Assembly: GCA_023213315.1 (NCBI GenBank)
Contig: JAKCPI010007984.1
Span: 62,001-126,000, forward strand
Direction: 5' to 3'
DNA: 64,000 bases
Origin: Euborellia annulipes
Taxonomy: Eukaryota; Arthropoda; Insecta; Dermaptera; Anisolabididae
Each line of letters starts with the position of its first letter. Position 1 is the stretch's first letter. Of this stretch, positions 1-12,584 are shown in pieces. Position numbers and translations under genes: made by a program. A model generated the notes under the pieces. That model searched no databases. It saw only the letters and a list, made by a program, of their open reading frames with translations, and was not told the DNA's origin.

Positions 1-1423
1 TTTCAGAGAGATTAAATAACGTTTTCGACTTTTGACCACGTTTTTGGGATTTGGAACCACTGTGGTGTTGGAAAGTTAATTTTTATAAAATCTGTATAAG
101 CTTCAGAAAGATTTTCGTTATCACTTTTGAAATTTATGGTATTTTATTTACTTTCTTTGTTAGAAAGAGTGAGTGGCTTTAAATTTTCTTTTTCATCAAC
201 ATTTTCTCTACATAAGATTTTAACACTTTCATAGCCCATCTCATGCCTTTGGTCCAGTTCGAGTCCAAGAGACCACTTTACCCAACCAAAACACAAACTC
301 ACCTCGCAAATGATCTTTATCTTAGATGATATATTGACTAGCTAAATCACAATCTATTGAGGTTGAATTAAACTTGGTAGAAGTTTTGATTTTAAATTTT
401 ATTAAAAATATAGCGCTTACTCTACTGAGTATTTCGTTATCTTTATTATATCTTTTATTTATATCAAAATGTCTTATCCTATATAAACATTATTTTATTT
501 GTGAGTGAGTGTTTATTTATTGTTTTAAGAGTTTTTACTTTATTTTTGTTTGTTTGATTGTTTCTTTTTTTCTTTCCATAAAAGAAAGAGAGAATTTTTT
601 TACAAAGTTGTTTCAAATGACCTATCTTCTCTTTTTGACCTTTTATCTAAGAGAAAAAGACAACATTTTTGGAGGTCGTCTCCTGTCCTCAAGCCTCTTT
701 AGGAGAGAGAGAGAGAGAGAGTCACCCCCTCCCCAAATGTCTGAATGTCTGTCATTCACTTTCAAAACAAGCTTTGTCGTTTTTGACATCCTTTCAACTC
801 TGCCTTGCTTTAAAAGGCGGCAAAGCCAACGAATTTTAACCAAAATTTGTAAAAGAAAATTTTATTTTTGCTGTGGGGAAATTTCAAAAAAAAAAAAAAA
901 AAAAAAAAAATGGATTTCTTTTCTAAATATAGACCAGACATTTTAATAAAGAAAATGACAAAAACAGCATCGAAAGAGAAAAATTCAATATTTGAAAGAA
1001 AAATTTTATGAAAGTTAAGGGAAATTATTTTTTTAAACTTTTAATATAACAACATAAGTATGCAAAATATTCGGGCTAGTTTTATAGATATTTACTAATA
1101 GATATTTTTGCGTATTACTACGGGTGAGATTATTTTCCATTTTCATACTCAAGTAGGCAATTTTGAATAATTTTTTTTTACCTCATGCCGGTCTTGAATT
1201 GTTTCAACTTCAATTCTCTCGTGTGAATAAAAATTTTTACTAGATTTTGAAGATAAATAAAATCCTTTCGAGCCAAAATTCTTTATTAATACCCAATCGA
1301 TTTATCAGGGTCTGACCCATCTTCAGGAGAGGTTGTATAAAAATTTGTTTTAACAATCTTGTTTTGATGTTTGGTGACATTTAAACTTCAATCAAGAATT
1401 TTAGGCCGTTAAAGCCTTTTAAT
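1..1423. other. AT-rich DNA without recognisable gene
   Basis: Contains a GA-rich run near 704-720 and a poly-A run at about 886-910. The 145-residue open frame on the plus strand here is low-complexity and not gene-like. A degenerate hammerhead-like core with a good stem II (CTGAAGA then GGGT/ACCC) is readable on the minus strand at about 1295-1330. Confidence 0.6.
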
Positions 1424-2938
1424 AATAAATAATAATAATAATAATAAACGTCTTTATTCTTCTTTTTAACATTTTACATAAAAAGAACTTGCCAACGCCC
1501 TAAGACATCTTTCCCTGGCCGGGTTGGCGTCGTGGAGAGTCGCTTACAGGAAAAAAAAAAAAAAAAAAACAACAAAAAAAGTATACAAAATAAAAACAAA
1601 CAGATCATCAAAAGGAGAAGAAAAAAAAAAATAAATAAACAAACAAAACAAAGGAATATATAATGAATTATTATAATTAAATGCCTCTTATTAGTTATTA
1701 AATTGACGGGTCAAAAAGTGTCTGTAATTCCACGCACTTTTACAGTATTTGATAAATCTGCTGATGTTATTAATATTATTTTCATTTAAATAGCCTTTAA
1801 TGTCTTCCAGATTTAAAAATTCATCGTTTAGGTACAACAATCTAAAATTTCTAAAGATTGGACATTCGCCCACAAAATGAAGCACATCTTCCTCTACATT
1901 CATGTTACAGAGTGAACATATTTTTGTCTCACTCTTGCATGTGTATTTGTTTAAGTAAAGGAGTTCTCCCCTAATTTTAATTATCCAGGAAATGGTTTGC
2001 GAGTCACAATTACTGTTAATTATTTTAAAACTTAGGTCTAATTCTTTGTACATGGAGTGGTTTCTACTATTTTGTGCTTTGGCCATACAATTGCCCAACA
2101 ACTTATTTTTAATTATTTCTAGCGTTTGTGCCACAGTTATTTTTTTCTAATAGATCGCTCAATGGTATCGAGTGTGACTCAGCGATATCTTTCCAATCAT
2201 TATACCAAAAAATCTTTCTTTTTATTATTTCCCTAGCAAGAATGGCCGGATATCTATCGCTTGGTAGATCCAAACATCTATATATATATTTCAGATGGAG
2301 TTTAAAAGTGTATAGAAAAGTAGGGGGCACGTCACTCTCCAAATAAACAATATAATCAGGAGTATATTTGGGGAGGTTGAAGATTCTTTTGAAGAAATAC
2401 TTAAAGGCCAACTCCACCCTTCCAACCATTCTGGAACCCCACATTTGGGCCCCATAACAGAGGATTGCCCTTGATACAGCAAAAAGATGTGCACCTTTGA
2501 AGAGAAGGATATATTTTTATTATTTAATATATTATTATATGCATTTAATGCAAATTTTGCTTTAGAGAGCTTTTCTCTCCAGTGCTCCTCCATTGATAGT
2601 CTAGAGGTGAGAGTAATTCCCAAATACTTATAGCTATTAACTACTTGAATGTTGTCCCCTCTATAGTTCCAGACCTCGCGTTTGGCCGGTCGGCCCCCAT
2701 TCCTGAAAATTACTATTTTAGACTTGTTCAAATTTATCACTAAATTCCATTTTTTGCAGTAATCATCTAACTGATCAATCATTTTTTGCATATCGTTTTT
2801 CGTAGTGGCGAGCAGGACCAAGTCGTCCGCGTATGCCAGGAGTTTAATTGTAATTTTATCAATCTGGATTCCCCCCTTTTTAAGAGAGATTAAAGACCTT
2901 TTATTTTTATTCGATATCTCATTGGCCTTCCATATCTT
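1424..2938 (-). pseudogene. 5'-truncated, frameshifted non-LTR (LINE) retrotransposon: RT C-terminal half
   Basis: Read on the minus strand, the sequence contains the reverse-transcriptase catalytic box LLAYADDLVLLA (about 2815-2852). It is followed by DYCKKWNLVINLNKSKI and YKYLGITLTSRLSMEEHW, the typical thumb-side motifs of CR1/Jockey-like LINEs. The frame breaks near 2490-2500 and is picked up at 2444-2109 (MWGSRMVGRVE...). It breaks again near 2130 and continues at 2134-1691, ending with a C-x2-C-x8-H-x4-C zinc-knuckle-like motif (ICSLCNMNVEEDVLHFVGEC). The 5' part, including endonuclease and RT fingers, is missing: an in-frame stop and loss of similarity occur about 2938. Downstream on the minus strand there is an AATAAA at about 1452-1458 followed by a TTA microsatellite (1424-1447), a plausible 3' end. 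At least two frameshifts make it a dead copy. The clade assignment is tentative. Confidence 0.85.
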
Positions 2939-3399
2939 TGATTAATATAGAAATAAATAATTGATTATCTAACATTAATTTTTTCAAATTTCCAGTCCAG
3001 TGAATTTGAATATGTTCATTATTCGTTGTCTGATTTTGCCAGATGAATGATAACTTAGAACTATAGTCAGTAGAAATTGGTTTCTTATACATTCATAGAA
3101 CAATTGGAATTTTCTCTCACACTGACTTTTATTATAAAATTAAATTGAAATGAGGCTCTCGCTTCTCGGCAAAATTCATTAAATTAGAGCCAGTGTTCAC
3201 CGGTCTTTTCTAAATAGTTCGTTCCTCTGATTATCACAGCTTTGGAAGTCACGAATAATTCAAAACATATTTTACCAATTAAATTAAAATTTATTTGCTT
3301 CCCGCTTATTGTTTGATCTGCCCATTTCATGGAATTAAATTATTAAATTAAAGGAGATTCAACACCAATGACTAACAAATGAAAAAGGAGCCCCCGGGC
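2939..3399. other. AT-rich DNA, no feature seen
   Basis: No coding frame, RNA or repeat recognised. Confidence 0.5.
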
Positions 3400-3500
3400 C
3401 TTGGTTGAATTGGCTACCAATCAATTTAAATAAATAGGGAAGGGATCTGAATGGTCATAGATGCCGAAAAAGACCTTAAATAAAAATAAGAAAAAAAAAG
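3400..3500 (+). repeat. SINE-B 3' part
   Basis: Carries the shared pattern TTGGCTACCAATCAATTTA, AAATAGGGA, ATGGTCATAGATGCCGAAAA, AGACCTTAAATAAA and an A-rich tail. The same body recurs at about 10950-11030, 18640-18720, 27215-27290, 29556-30000 (minus, with a tRNA-like head), 35985-36115, 49900-49975 and 59500-59592. Recurrence with an A/T-rich 3' end supports a SINE. Confidence 0.65.
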
Positions 3501-4054
3501 GAAACAAAAAAGTAAAAAACGGATTGAAGATTTAAAAAAAAATATTCGAATTTAATTAAAAAGTTTTGAAATATTGACAAATTAAAGTTTGACTTAAATG
3601 AGTAAATCAGCCATTTAATTTTCATTTAATCAGCCATCTAATTCCTTTATAAAAATGAACACTTGTATGTCTTATAAAACATATAGTAGAAATTGGAACA
3701 TAAATTCCCCCTAGTTTAGAGTTTAAAAGCATTTATAATGAAGAAGAATACGAAAATGGGCTTATGACTTTATTCAGCGGAAAAATGGCAATTTTTTTAT
3801 TTAAAAAATGAGATTTTTTCAAAAAATTATTATTCTATGGTTATCAAATCTATACATTTCCATAAAACGCGAGTAATTTGTAAAGTAAATAGATTGAGTG
3901 AAAGATAGTCACAAGCCAGATAATAAAATATGTCTATACCCTTATCATGAATTAATTAGAGCGAAAATAGAGAGAGAGGAAAATATAAAAATGAAACTAT
4001 TATCAAAAAATAGTTATAAATTAATACCTACCTAAAATAATTATAAATTAATGT

Positions 4055-4333
4055 CTGGAGCAGAGTTTTCCAACCTTTTGAAGTTCACGGCACCCCAACG
4101 CACCGTTGAGAATAACATTAAACACTAGGGGCACCCTTTCTTGAATTAAAAAAAAAAAAAATAAAGTTTAATATGAACATTTATTGAAATATTTTATATA
4201 AGTAACGTACACCTTAAAATAATATAGTAAACTTTACTACAGTCACTGAATCTCAATATCTCGCGGCACCCCTTAGCCAAACAGGCAGCACCCTTGGGTG
4301 CCGGGGCACACCGGTTGGGAACCAATATGGTGA
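4055..4333. mobile_element. Degraded hAT-like MITE
   Basis: Left end CAGAGTTTTCCAACC and right end GGTTGGGAACCAATAT are imperfect inverted repeats resembling the CAGTGGTTCCCAACC termini common in hAT-derived MITEs. Inside, GGCACCCC occurs near both ends. No clear 8-bp duplication remains, which suggests age. Confidence 0.55.
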
Positions 4334-5470
4334 AAAAAAAGGGGGGGGTCTAGATATTCTCCAAATTTTTTTAAATAAAAACGTAAAATAATCCTAAAGC
4401 GCTGTGTTTTTGGTTACTACAAATTTAAGAAAATCGATAAGCTTTAATAAGTAGCCTATATCCAAATTGCAAATCGTATATGTTGATAAAACAAATTAAA
4501 TGAAATCACGAAAGTTTCTAAATTGTGAGATGAAATGGTCCGTCATTAGAGCCAATCACCAAGTATAAAAGACAAGATCGATATAACAGATTCATCCACT
4601 CAAAGCCAACAAGAGAATTCATTTTTTTTTTTTTTTTTAACTTTCTTTTAAAAAAGAAAAAGAAAGACTTTTTGTTACACGAGATTTATGATAACGAATC
4701 AAGATTATATATTTCTTTTTTCAAAGGTTAATTGAAATTCTATAAACCTCTGGCTCGCTTTCTTTACTCTTCTAAAGAATAAAAAGAAAGATTAAGAACT
4801 AATTCAAGTGAGAGAATATGTAAATAAATAACCACAGCATTAAAGAAAAGTTTAAAGAAATATTTTTTAGATAATATATTGGATATTCAATTATATATTA
4901 CCGTCGTCAACTTCTATCTATCTTAGCATTTCAATAATATTAATAATAATAATACATTCCAATCCATAATTTAGAATTAAAATAATTTATCTAATAATAA
5001 TTTAATAATTAGAAATTGATAGCCAGATGGAATTTTGCCCAAACCATGAAATTAACAATACAGATATATCATTATATTATAATCAATTTCAAGTAGAAAA
5101 AATAGTAATTCGGCCATGTATAAATTAATGTGTAAAAGAGAATGAATAGATAGCCATTTACTTTTTTGTTCCAAATAAATTTTCTACAAGAACTTAAAAA
5201 ACTTCAGATAAAAATCTCTAATTAGGAAAGAAAACTTGTTACGCATGTATTTGCCAATAAGATAGCGTTATGTGTCTTAATAAGTAAGCAAAAAGAAAAA
5301 AAAAACACCTATTACGAAAATTTGCCAAGAGATGTCAGAATGGTAGTTAATAATCTAACGCATTTGGTTGATTTTCATTGATCTTTTAACAATAAATCTT
5401 ATTATATATTATTTATTATTTATAGAATCATAAAGCTATATAAATATAGGCCACATATAGGCGGCTAATA

Positions 5471-7166
5471 CCCAGGTAGAAATTTATCTTAGTCGGACAA
5501 GTTATTAGCTTAGAATTAGCTTTATTTAAGCTTAGAGTCTAAGATAGTTTTTTAAGCTTATTTCTAGCTTATTATTAGCTTAATATTAGCTTAATATTAG
5601 CTTATTATTAGATTATTATTAGCTTATTATTAGCTTGTTATTAGCTTATTATTAGCTTATTATTAGCTTGTTATTAGCTAGTTTCCTTAGGTTGCTGCTA
5701 TCTTATTTCTAGCTTATTATTAGCTTGTTTTTAGCTTATTATTAGCTTGTTTTTAGCTTATTTTTAGCTTGTTTTTAGCTTATTATTAGCTTGTTTTTAG
5801 CTAGTTTTCTAAGCTAATTTCAAGGTTCGTTTTTATCTTGGATATCTAGCTTAAAGCAACCTTGCATTCCATTGATACTATAAGGTTGTATTGTATTCGA
5901 ATAAGTAATTACTTTTATCTTAAGGTACTGACCAGGGCCGCAGGCAAACCCCCCCCTCCCCCCCCCCTCCATAGCACCTGCTCTTCTATCAAATGTATAT
6001 AAAAAAATTTTTAATTTGAGAAAAATCATTTTGAATAATTATTCTTAATAAATATAAATTTGGCAGAGTATCAGTATATTAAATAAAATTTAAATAATAA
6101 ATTTTTTAATTACTTAGAATGAGTGTAAATAGTAATCTAATATTATTCTTGAATTTTAACTCTTTTATTTATAATTTAAAAAAAAAGACCTCCTGCCTAC
6201 CTGGAAAAACCCAAAAGGAAGCATTTGTAAACAAAAGAATTTACAGTTAGAGTGGACACAGGCAGCTTTGGTCAGGTTAGTCTACTCTAAACTTTAGGCC
6301 TGATAGGATCGTGAATTTTTTTTTTAGAATTTAAATTTGTGTTTTAAAAATTCGAGGGGTGCAAACTAATTTTTTAAATATCTCTTTTGCCCCCCCCCCT
6401 GAAAGACGCTATTCATCATTTATGTAAGTATATTTATTACATATAAAATAAATAAGAAATAAACTTAAATGATTAAATATTTTTTTTTAGATTTTTAGGT
6501 CCAGTGCTAAGTGCTTGGTTTCATAAAGAATATAACATGGTGATTTATTAACTGCATGTTTTAAAAATAAATATATATTGATAAATTATGTGATTTCTCA
6601 TTTTTTGTAAAAAGTGGACTTACACCACTTTCAAAATAAATGGTCCATATATATGTATTTTATATCTTTTGTTTGTGTTGGAAAAATATTTTAAATAAAA
6701 ATTTTATTTTTTGCAAATACTTTTTTTTTAACTCAAAATACCATACCTTGCCCTTAGCTAGTTTTGTTAGCTAATTCCAAGCTTATTTTAAGCTAATTTC
6801 AAGCTTATTTTAAGCTAACAAAACAACCTTGCCCTTAGCTAGTTTTGTTAGCTAATTTTAAGCTTATTTTAAGCTAATTTCAAGCTTATTTTAAGCTAAC
6901 AAAACAACCTTGCCCTTAGCTAGTTTTGTTAGCTAATTTTAAGCTTATTTTAAGCTAATTTCAAGCTTATTTTAAGCTAACAAAACAACCTTATTTTTAG
7001 CTAGTTTTTTTAGCTAATTTTAAGCTAATTCGGTAAGCTTGCTGCTAGCTATGCAAAGCGTTACAAAATAAGCTTAAACTAAGCTAATTTAGTTAGCTAA
7101 TTTTAAGCTTAAACTTAGAAAATTAGCTTAATATTAGCTAGTTTTAAGGTTGAATTTCTACCTGGG
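5471..7166. mobile_element. Nonautonomous TA-flanked transposon with subterminal AGCTT arrays
   Basis: Bounded by a 14-bp perfect inverted repeat CCCAGGTAGAAATT / AATTTCTACCTGGG, with TA on both sides (5469-5470 and 7167-7168). The left subterminal region (about 5500-5810) is a degenerate 11-bp array (CTTATTATTAG and variants). The right subterminal region (about 6746-7000) is an 81-bp tandem unit, itself made of TTAGCTAG and AAGCTTATTTT blocks, repeated at least three times at exact 81-bp spacing. The centre (5820-6740) has poly-C stretches and no gene. The TA target duplication fits Tc1/mariner-type or related integration. No transposase is present. Confidence 0.75.
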
Positions 7167-8159
7167 TAGGGGATCTGATAATACCGGCTGTTAGACTAGC
7201 CTGCCATCTTTTGCGACAGTGCTGAACTATTTCACAGTTAATTTTTAAATAAATCATCTAAGCTTAGTTTAAATTTTTCTTAATTAAATTGTGATCAATA
7301 ATAATAATAATAAATTCATTTTTAAATTAAAAAAAAAAAAAAAAAATTAAAATTATTGTAGGCTAATAGTTTGTTTATTGTATTTGTTTGATAATAAAAA
7401 AATAATTTACCGTGTTTTCATACTTATTAATCAAGGAATCTTCTTTAATTAACTTCCAAGAGATTAAATTCAATTTATAAATAAAAGGTAGATATTTTAG
7501 TTGATTTATTGATTTCCTTTGAAATCAAATTTATATACTTGTTTTGTTGTGGAAAAAGTCACTTCATCTCGAGAGATCAAGTTAACCGGGTTGAAAGAAA
7601 AGGGAAGTTCATACAAACGAGACAAAGCGAAACAAATCCGTCAAAAAATAAATGTTTAGAGGTCGATCTGTTAACGCCCTTATAAGCCCCTTGAAAGGAT
7701 CCACTCTCTCGGTCTCACTTATTTTGATTGAAAGTATTCTAAAATAAATATTTAATAGGAACGGGGAGAAAAAGAATACACCCCGGCGAAGAAAATGATC
7801 AGAAGATGCGATAAGACGAAATCGAATCGAATTTGATCTGGAGAAAAAAAAAAAAGAGAATCTAGGGCAATCTAAATAATGAAAATATTAAATAAACATC
7901 TTGATAACAGAACTGGAACACCAAAAGAGGAGACTATCAGTGTAATTTTGTTAGTCGAGATTTAATCCCGTCTCTTTGTCTTGATTATTTTGAGAATAAA
8001 GCAATGGAAGATTATAAAAAACAATAATACTTTAAATAAGATTTTATACATCTATCAAGTAGGTTTATCTACTCCGGTCCTTAGAGAAGTAATTTCTTCA
8101 TTTTCTAAAGATCAGTGGTCGCTTTATATTAAATAGCTAAAAAAAAAATTCTTCAAATT

Positions 8160-8350
8160 TGGCCTATATTTTCTCCAAAATAAATTGGCATTTTTATTTT
8201 CTTGTAGAAAGTAAAAGAAGTATTGTAGTCACAAAAAGTTTAAAAATTCAGATTTCAATGAAAATACCCATTTTGACCATCTCTGACTAGTTTCGATGTG
8301 TCGTTTGTGTGTATGTACCGTATGTATGGTAACTCAAATGTATGTATGTA
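8160..8350 (+). repeat. Diverged fragment of the double-hairpin element
   Basis: Resembles the start of the family after its AT hairpin: GTAAAAGAAGTATTG, then a CATTTTGACC region and a GT-rich microsatellite zone. Too diverged for exact ends. Confidence 0.35.
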
Positions 8351-8489
8351 TGGATAATTCAAAAGTGGCTAGAATTGATTAAAATAAATATTTATTTACA
8401 TATACACAAAATTACTTGTGAATGCACTATTATAATTTGAGGAAAAAAGACAACAAAACGATTCAAATTAGACAAAACAATGAATCAAA

Positions 8490-8815
8490 GAGAACGGCAG
8501 AACTCCCCTAAACTCAGTCCAAAAAGAACCCAACCCCCCCGATACTCTCTGATATTCCTGAAAATTGAGGACCATTTCCGGTATAAGATCAGCACATGCT
8601 TCTAGTAAAAAAGTATTTCCTCCTAGCGTTTTGCGACCGGAAGAAATAGAATAGGCCGGCCCGTCGCACGGTCTGACGCCTGTTGAAAAAAGGAAGGAAG
8701 AAACAGACATACAAAGAAAAGAAGGACTGCCTGTCCCAGCTCGGGTAGCTTGTGGTCGCCATCCATGTACCCACAAGATGTGGGCCCCTGAGCGATCAAT
8801 GCACGGGCAATACAA
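8490..8815 (-). other. GC-richer segment with open frames, unrecognised
   Basis: The minus strand has overlapping frames (for example a 142-residue frame at 8468-8896 with SSGRKTLGGNTFLLEACADL). The base composition differs from the surrounding AT-rich DNA. I do not recognise a family. It could be the relic of a retroposed gene or of an element's coding region. Confidence 0.3.
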
Positions 8816-8970
8816 TTTTTGAAATTTGAATTTTTTTCCAAAATGAGGGGGACTAAATTTTTTGAAAGAATATATTTTTAAATAAATTTTAAACATATAA
8901 GAAGTATATTCTACCTAAAAAAAAAGCCCCTGAGAAACAAATCCTGATTGCTCAAGTGATTTAGAGAGAA

Positions 8971-9271
8971 TAAAATAAAATAAAAAAAGATTTTTAAAAA
9001 ATGCTTTTATTTAAATTGAACTAAAAAGAGAGAAATAAGAAAGAAATAATTTAATTGTTCTTGTTAAAATTTATTAATATTTGACTTAAAATAAAAGCGT
9101 GGGGCGCTTCGAAGTGATTCCGAGGCTCGCGCCCCACGCTTTTATTTTAAGTCATAAATATTAAAAAAATTTAACAAGAACAATTAAATTATTTCTTTCT
9201 TATTTCTCTCTTTTTAGTTCAATTTAAATAAAAGCATTTTTTTAAAAATCTTTTTTTTATTTTATTTTTAT
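8971..9271. repeat. Near-perfect ~300-bp inverted repeat with GC-rich tip
   Basis: The arm at about 8971-9110 is nearly exactly reversed at about 9131-9271 (for example GAACTAAAAAGAGAGAAATA versus TATTTCTCTCTTTTTAGTTC). The apex is a GC-rich stem, GCGTGGGGCGC opposite GCGCCCCACGC, around a ~20-nt loop. The rest of the arms is AT-rich. A few single-base differences separate the arms. Confidence 0.85.
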
Positions 9272-9322
9272 TTTAAGCTTTTTAGTCTTTTAGTCTTATC
9301 AAAAATCATCAATATGATAAAG

Positions 9323-10430
9323 TACCACATTAGTTTGGCCTGTATTGATTTGGTTCAATTGAAAAATTATTCATTATCATAAAAAAATGACTCGTAAATA
9401 TCAAAATTCAAAACTATAGTTAATAGGGCCTTATTTGCGTGAGGCTTCAAATAAAGTACCACATTAGTTTGGTCAATTTTGATCAAAACCACCATATAGT
9501 GGCGTCATCAAAAATGACTCTTAAGTATTACATTTCACACCTCTAGCCCATCGGGAAGTCTTTTGAAATTACATTAATTCGCGAAGGGTTTCAAATAAAG
9601 TACCACATTAGTTTGGTCAATTTTGATCAAAACCACCATATAGTGGCGTCATCAAAAATGACTCTTAAGTATTACATTTCACACCTCTAGCCCATCGGGA
9701 AGTCTTTTGAAATTACATTAATTCGCGAAGGGTTTCAAATAAAGTACCACATTAGTTTGGTCTATTTTGATCAAAACCACCATATAGTGGCGTCATCAAA
9801 AATGACTCTTAAGTATTACATTTCACACCTCTAGCCCATCGGGAAGTCTTTTGAAATTACATTAATTCGCGAAGGGTTTCAAATAAAGTACCACATTAGT
9901 TTGGTCTATTTTGATCAAAACCACTATATAGTGGCGTCATCAAAAATGACTCTTAAGTATTACATTTCACACCTCTAGCCCATCGGGAAGTCTTTTGAAA
10001 TTACATTAATTCGCGAAGGGTTTCAAATAAAGTACCACATTAGTTTGGTCTATTTTGATCAAAACCACCATATAGTGGCGTCATCAAAAATGACTCTTAA
10101 GTATTACATTTCACACCTCTAGCCCATCGGGAAGTCTTTTGAAATTACATTAATTCGCGAAGGGTTTCAAATAAAGTACCACATTAGTTTGGTCTATTTT
10201 GATCAAAACCACCATATAGTGGCGTCATCAAAAATGACTCTTAAGTATTACATTTCACACCTCTAGCCCATCGGGAAGTCTTTTGAAATTACATTAATTC
10301 ACGAAGGGTTTCAAATAAAGTACCACATTAGTTTGGTCCATTTTGGTAAAACCAAACTCACAATTTGCGTCATCAAAAATGACTCTTAAATATCAAATTT
10401 CACACCTTTAGCTCATCGGGAAGTGTCCTT
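9323..10430. repeat. 144-bp tandem satellite, eight units
   Basis: The phrase TACCACATTAGTTTGG starts at 9323, 9457, 9601, 9745, 9889, 10033, 10177 and 10321. Six consecutive intervals are exactly 144 bp. The six central units differ at only a few bases. The first unit (134-bp interval) and the last are clearly diverged, the usual pattern of a locally homogenised array with decaying edges. Each unit contains CCACCATATAGTGG, a small palindrome. Confidence 0.95.
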
Positions 10431-10744
10431 AACAAAGCCATAAAGTTGGTGACCTTGAAAGAGTAAGTTAAATAAAAGCATTTAATAAAAAGGAAGCAAA
10501 AGAAAAAAGCAAGTTGTATGTGTAACGAATGACACTTCCCCTCCATACCTTCCCTTTGGACACTCACACAACTCTGCGGAGATAATATTATTTCTAATGG
10601 ACTTGGAGCGAATGTGTAAAAAATCCTCTCCCGCCAAGTTTTCTCGACCTGCTGCGCTCGAACACGAAATTGAAATTTTGTACTTACAACTGTTTTAATA
10701 TCTTGTACAGCACCTCCCTTTTTGGTTACAATCGGTTGTTCCAT
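10400..10744 (-). other. Unrecognised reading frame with canonical donor-like GTAAGT
   Basis: On the minus strand ATGGAACAACCG begins a frame MEQPIVTKKGGAVQDIKTV (10744 to about 10686), immediately followed by GTAAGT. The upstream minus frame also reads through (79 residues, 10965-10726). It could be a fragment of a spliced gene or chance. I do not recognise the peptide. Confidence 0.2.
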
Positions 10745-10949
10745 AAGGGCACTTCACTTGAAGTATTTTGTTTTACGAAAAATTTTCGAATTTTTACAAT
10801 TTTTATTACGGATTCTTTTAGCTCATAAAAAATGTAGTTATGTGAAATTAAATTTACTTTTTCGAAATATCCAAGGCTTTTGAGATATTTGATAAAATAT
10901 ACCTCGAATTTTTTGAAATTTATTAAAACAAGATGTAGATTAATTTCAA

Positions 10950-11030
10950 TTAAATTGGTTCCCAATCAATTGAAATAAATAGGGACGAGGTCTAAATGGC
11001 TTCAGATGCCAAATCAAATAAAAAAAAAAG
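10950..11030 (+). repeat. SINE-B 3' part
   Basis: Matches the SINE-B body (CAATCAATTGAAATAAATAG, GGTCTAAATGGC, AGATGCC) and ends in an A-rich tail. Confidence 0.6.
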
Positions 11031-12299
11031 TCTAGTTTAATAGTCGTACAAATAAGTCTCGTGTTGAACACATCAGATGTTTTTAGTAAATAATAATAAT
11101 ACACAAAATGTTACTAACTATAATAAAATACAACGTTCTACCATTTTTTGACTTTTCAACACTTGAAATTAGTGATATATTTTGTATTACTAAATTAAAA
11201 ATCAACTCTAAAGAATGGTTAAAACGTATTTTATAAAAAAAATTACCTAAACTGATTATACTCACTTCTTCCCCAAAAGTAAGCAAATATGATACTTCTT
11301 AGGCTGCTTATGTAATACTTGATCCCATACATCCTGGCGCCATCCAGAATGAATAAACACATTCGCTTAGCATTCATAAATTAGCTTGCATTTGGTTGCT
11401 AGAAGGTAATTCAAATTACCAACTTATTAATGTTAATTAATTACTTTTGCGCATGCGTGCTCCACTCTAAATCTGGAGCAATGAATAAAAAAATTTGTTT
11501 GCAGCAAGCAAAAACAATCGATTTAGAATAAACTTTACTATTATTCCGATGCCTTTAGGAGAGAGTGAAGGAACGCCTCTGGTTTCTTCTTCCTAGTTGA
11601 TCCATAAGATAATTTTTTATAATCACTTCCCAAAAAAGTATATACAATTTTTTTTTTAATTGAAATGGCTTCTCATATAAATAAAACAAAGCTAAAAAAC
11701 TGACGTTTAGTTAAAAATTAGTTTTTAAACGACAAAATATCTTCTTTTTTTTTTTTCTTTACAAATTAAACACACAAAATTCACTCCCACCCTCTCTCTT
11801 TTTCTCTTTGGTACGAATGAAATATGACGGTAATTTATTTATGCCAATATGCAGACAGCAACGCACGTGGGTGTATTTGTAGCTGTGCGTGTGTTTGTGC
11901 AAGTCCGTCCGCTCTGTCTGTCTTTCTCAACTGCCACTTACACTTTTACATTTCACTGTGTTCTATTTATTTATTTATTTTTTTTAAATGTTGATAATAC
12001 TTTTAATTTTTTTTAATTAAAAATTCCCACTCCAGAGATTAATTTAATTTTTTTTATTATTTAGATTAAGAATTTATTTATTTGCTTTTATGCTAAAAGC
12101 TAAAAAGAGAATAAATTATTTATAAAAGAAGTTATTTATATAAAACAGGATGCTAAAAGTGAACTAATTAGATGTAAAAAAAATAAAATAAAAAATTAGA
12201 ATTTTATTTTTTTTTATTTTGCCTTTTTCGGCTGCTCAACCCATTTAGGGTTTAGAGTCAACATAAAATTTAAATATCCATTTATCGATGGCTACCGAG

Positions 12300-12360
12300 G
12301 GACGTTCAACATGCTGATTTCTCGGGGCCACCCGCCCGAGGTTTCGCCGCGCTTGGCATT
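12300..12360 (-). repeat. 5S-rRNA-like fragment (possible SINE3-type head)
   Basis: Minus strand reads AAGCGCGGCGAAACCTCGGG, CGGGTGGCCCCGAGAAATC, AGCATG. This resembles the 5S rRNA internal control region (AGCRGCGTCGGGC... GGATGGGTGACCGCCTGGGAA... GCGTG). A second, closer copy is at 60985-61035. The alignment is by eye. 5S-derived SINEs are known in animals. Confidence 0.4.
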
Positions 12361-12584
12361 GTTTATAAATAAATAGTGATTTTTTGTTTATTTTTTGCCT
12401 TTCGGAATTTCAGGCCATTTACACTTTATACGATACTCATTATTTTTTAAATACATGTATGTGGGGGCCCAGGGAAATTCATTTATACCTTTGTTGAGTT
12501 TAATGGCTGTAGATATGCAATTAGAAGATAGGGCAAAGGAAACCTCCTGGGAAAACAGCAACCAGGTGAAATAAAAAACGTTAT

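Noticed and set aside
509..946. 145-residue open frame
   Set aside because: Low-complexity Phe/Lys/Arg-rich translation of AT-rich and GA-repeat DNA ending in a poly-A tract; no motif and no splice context.
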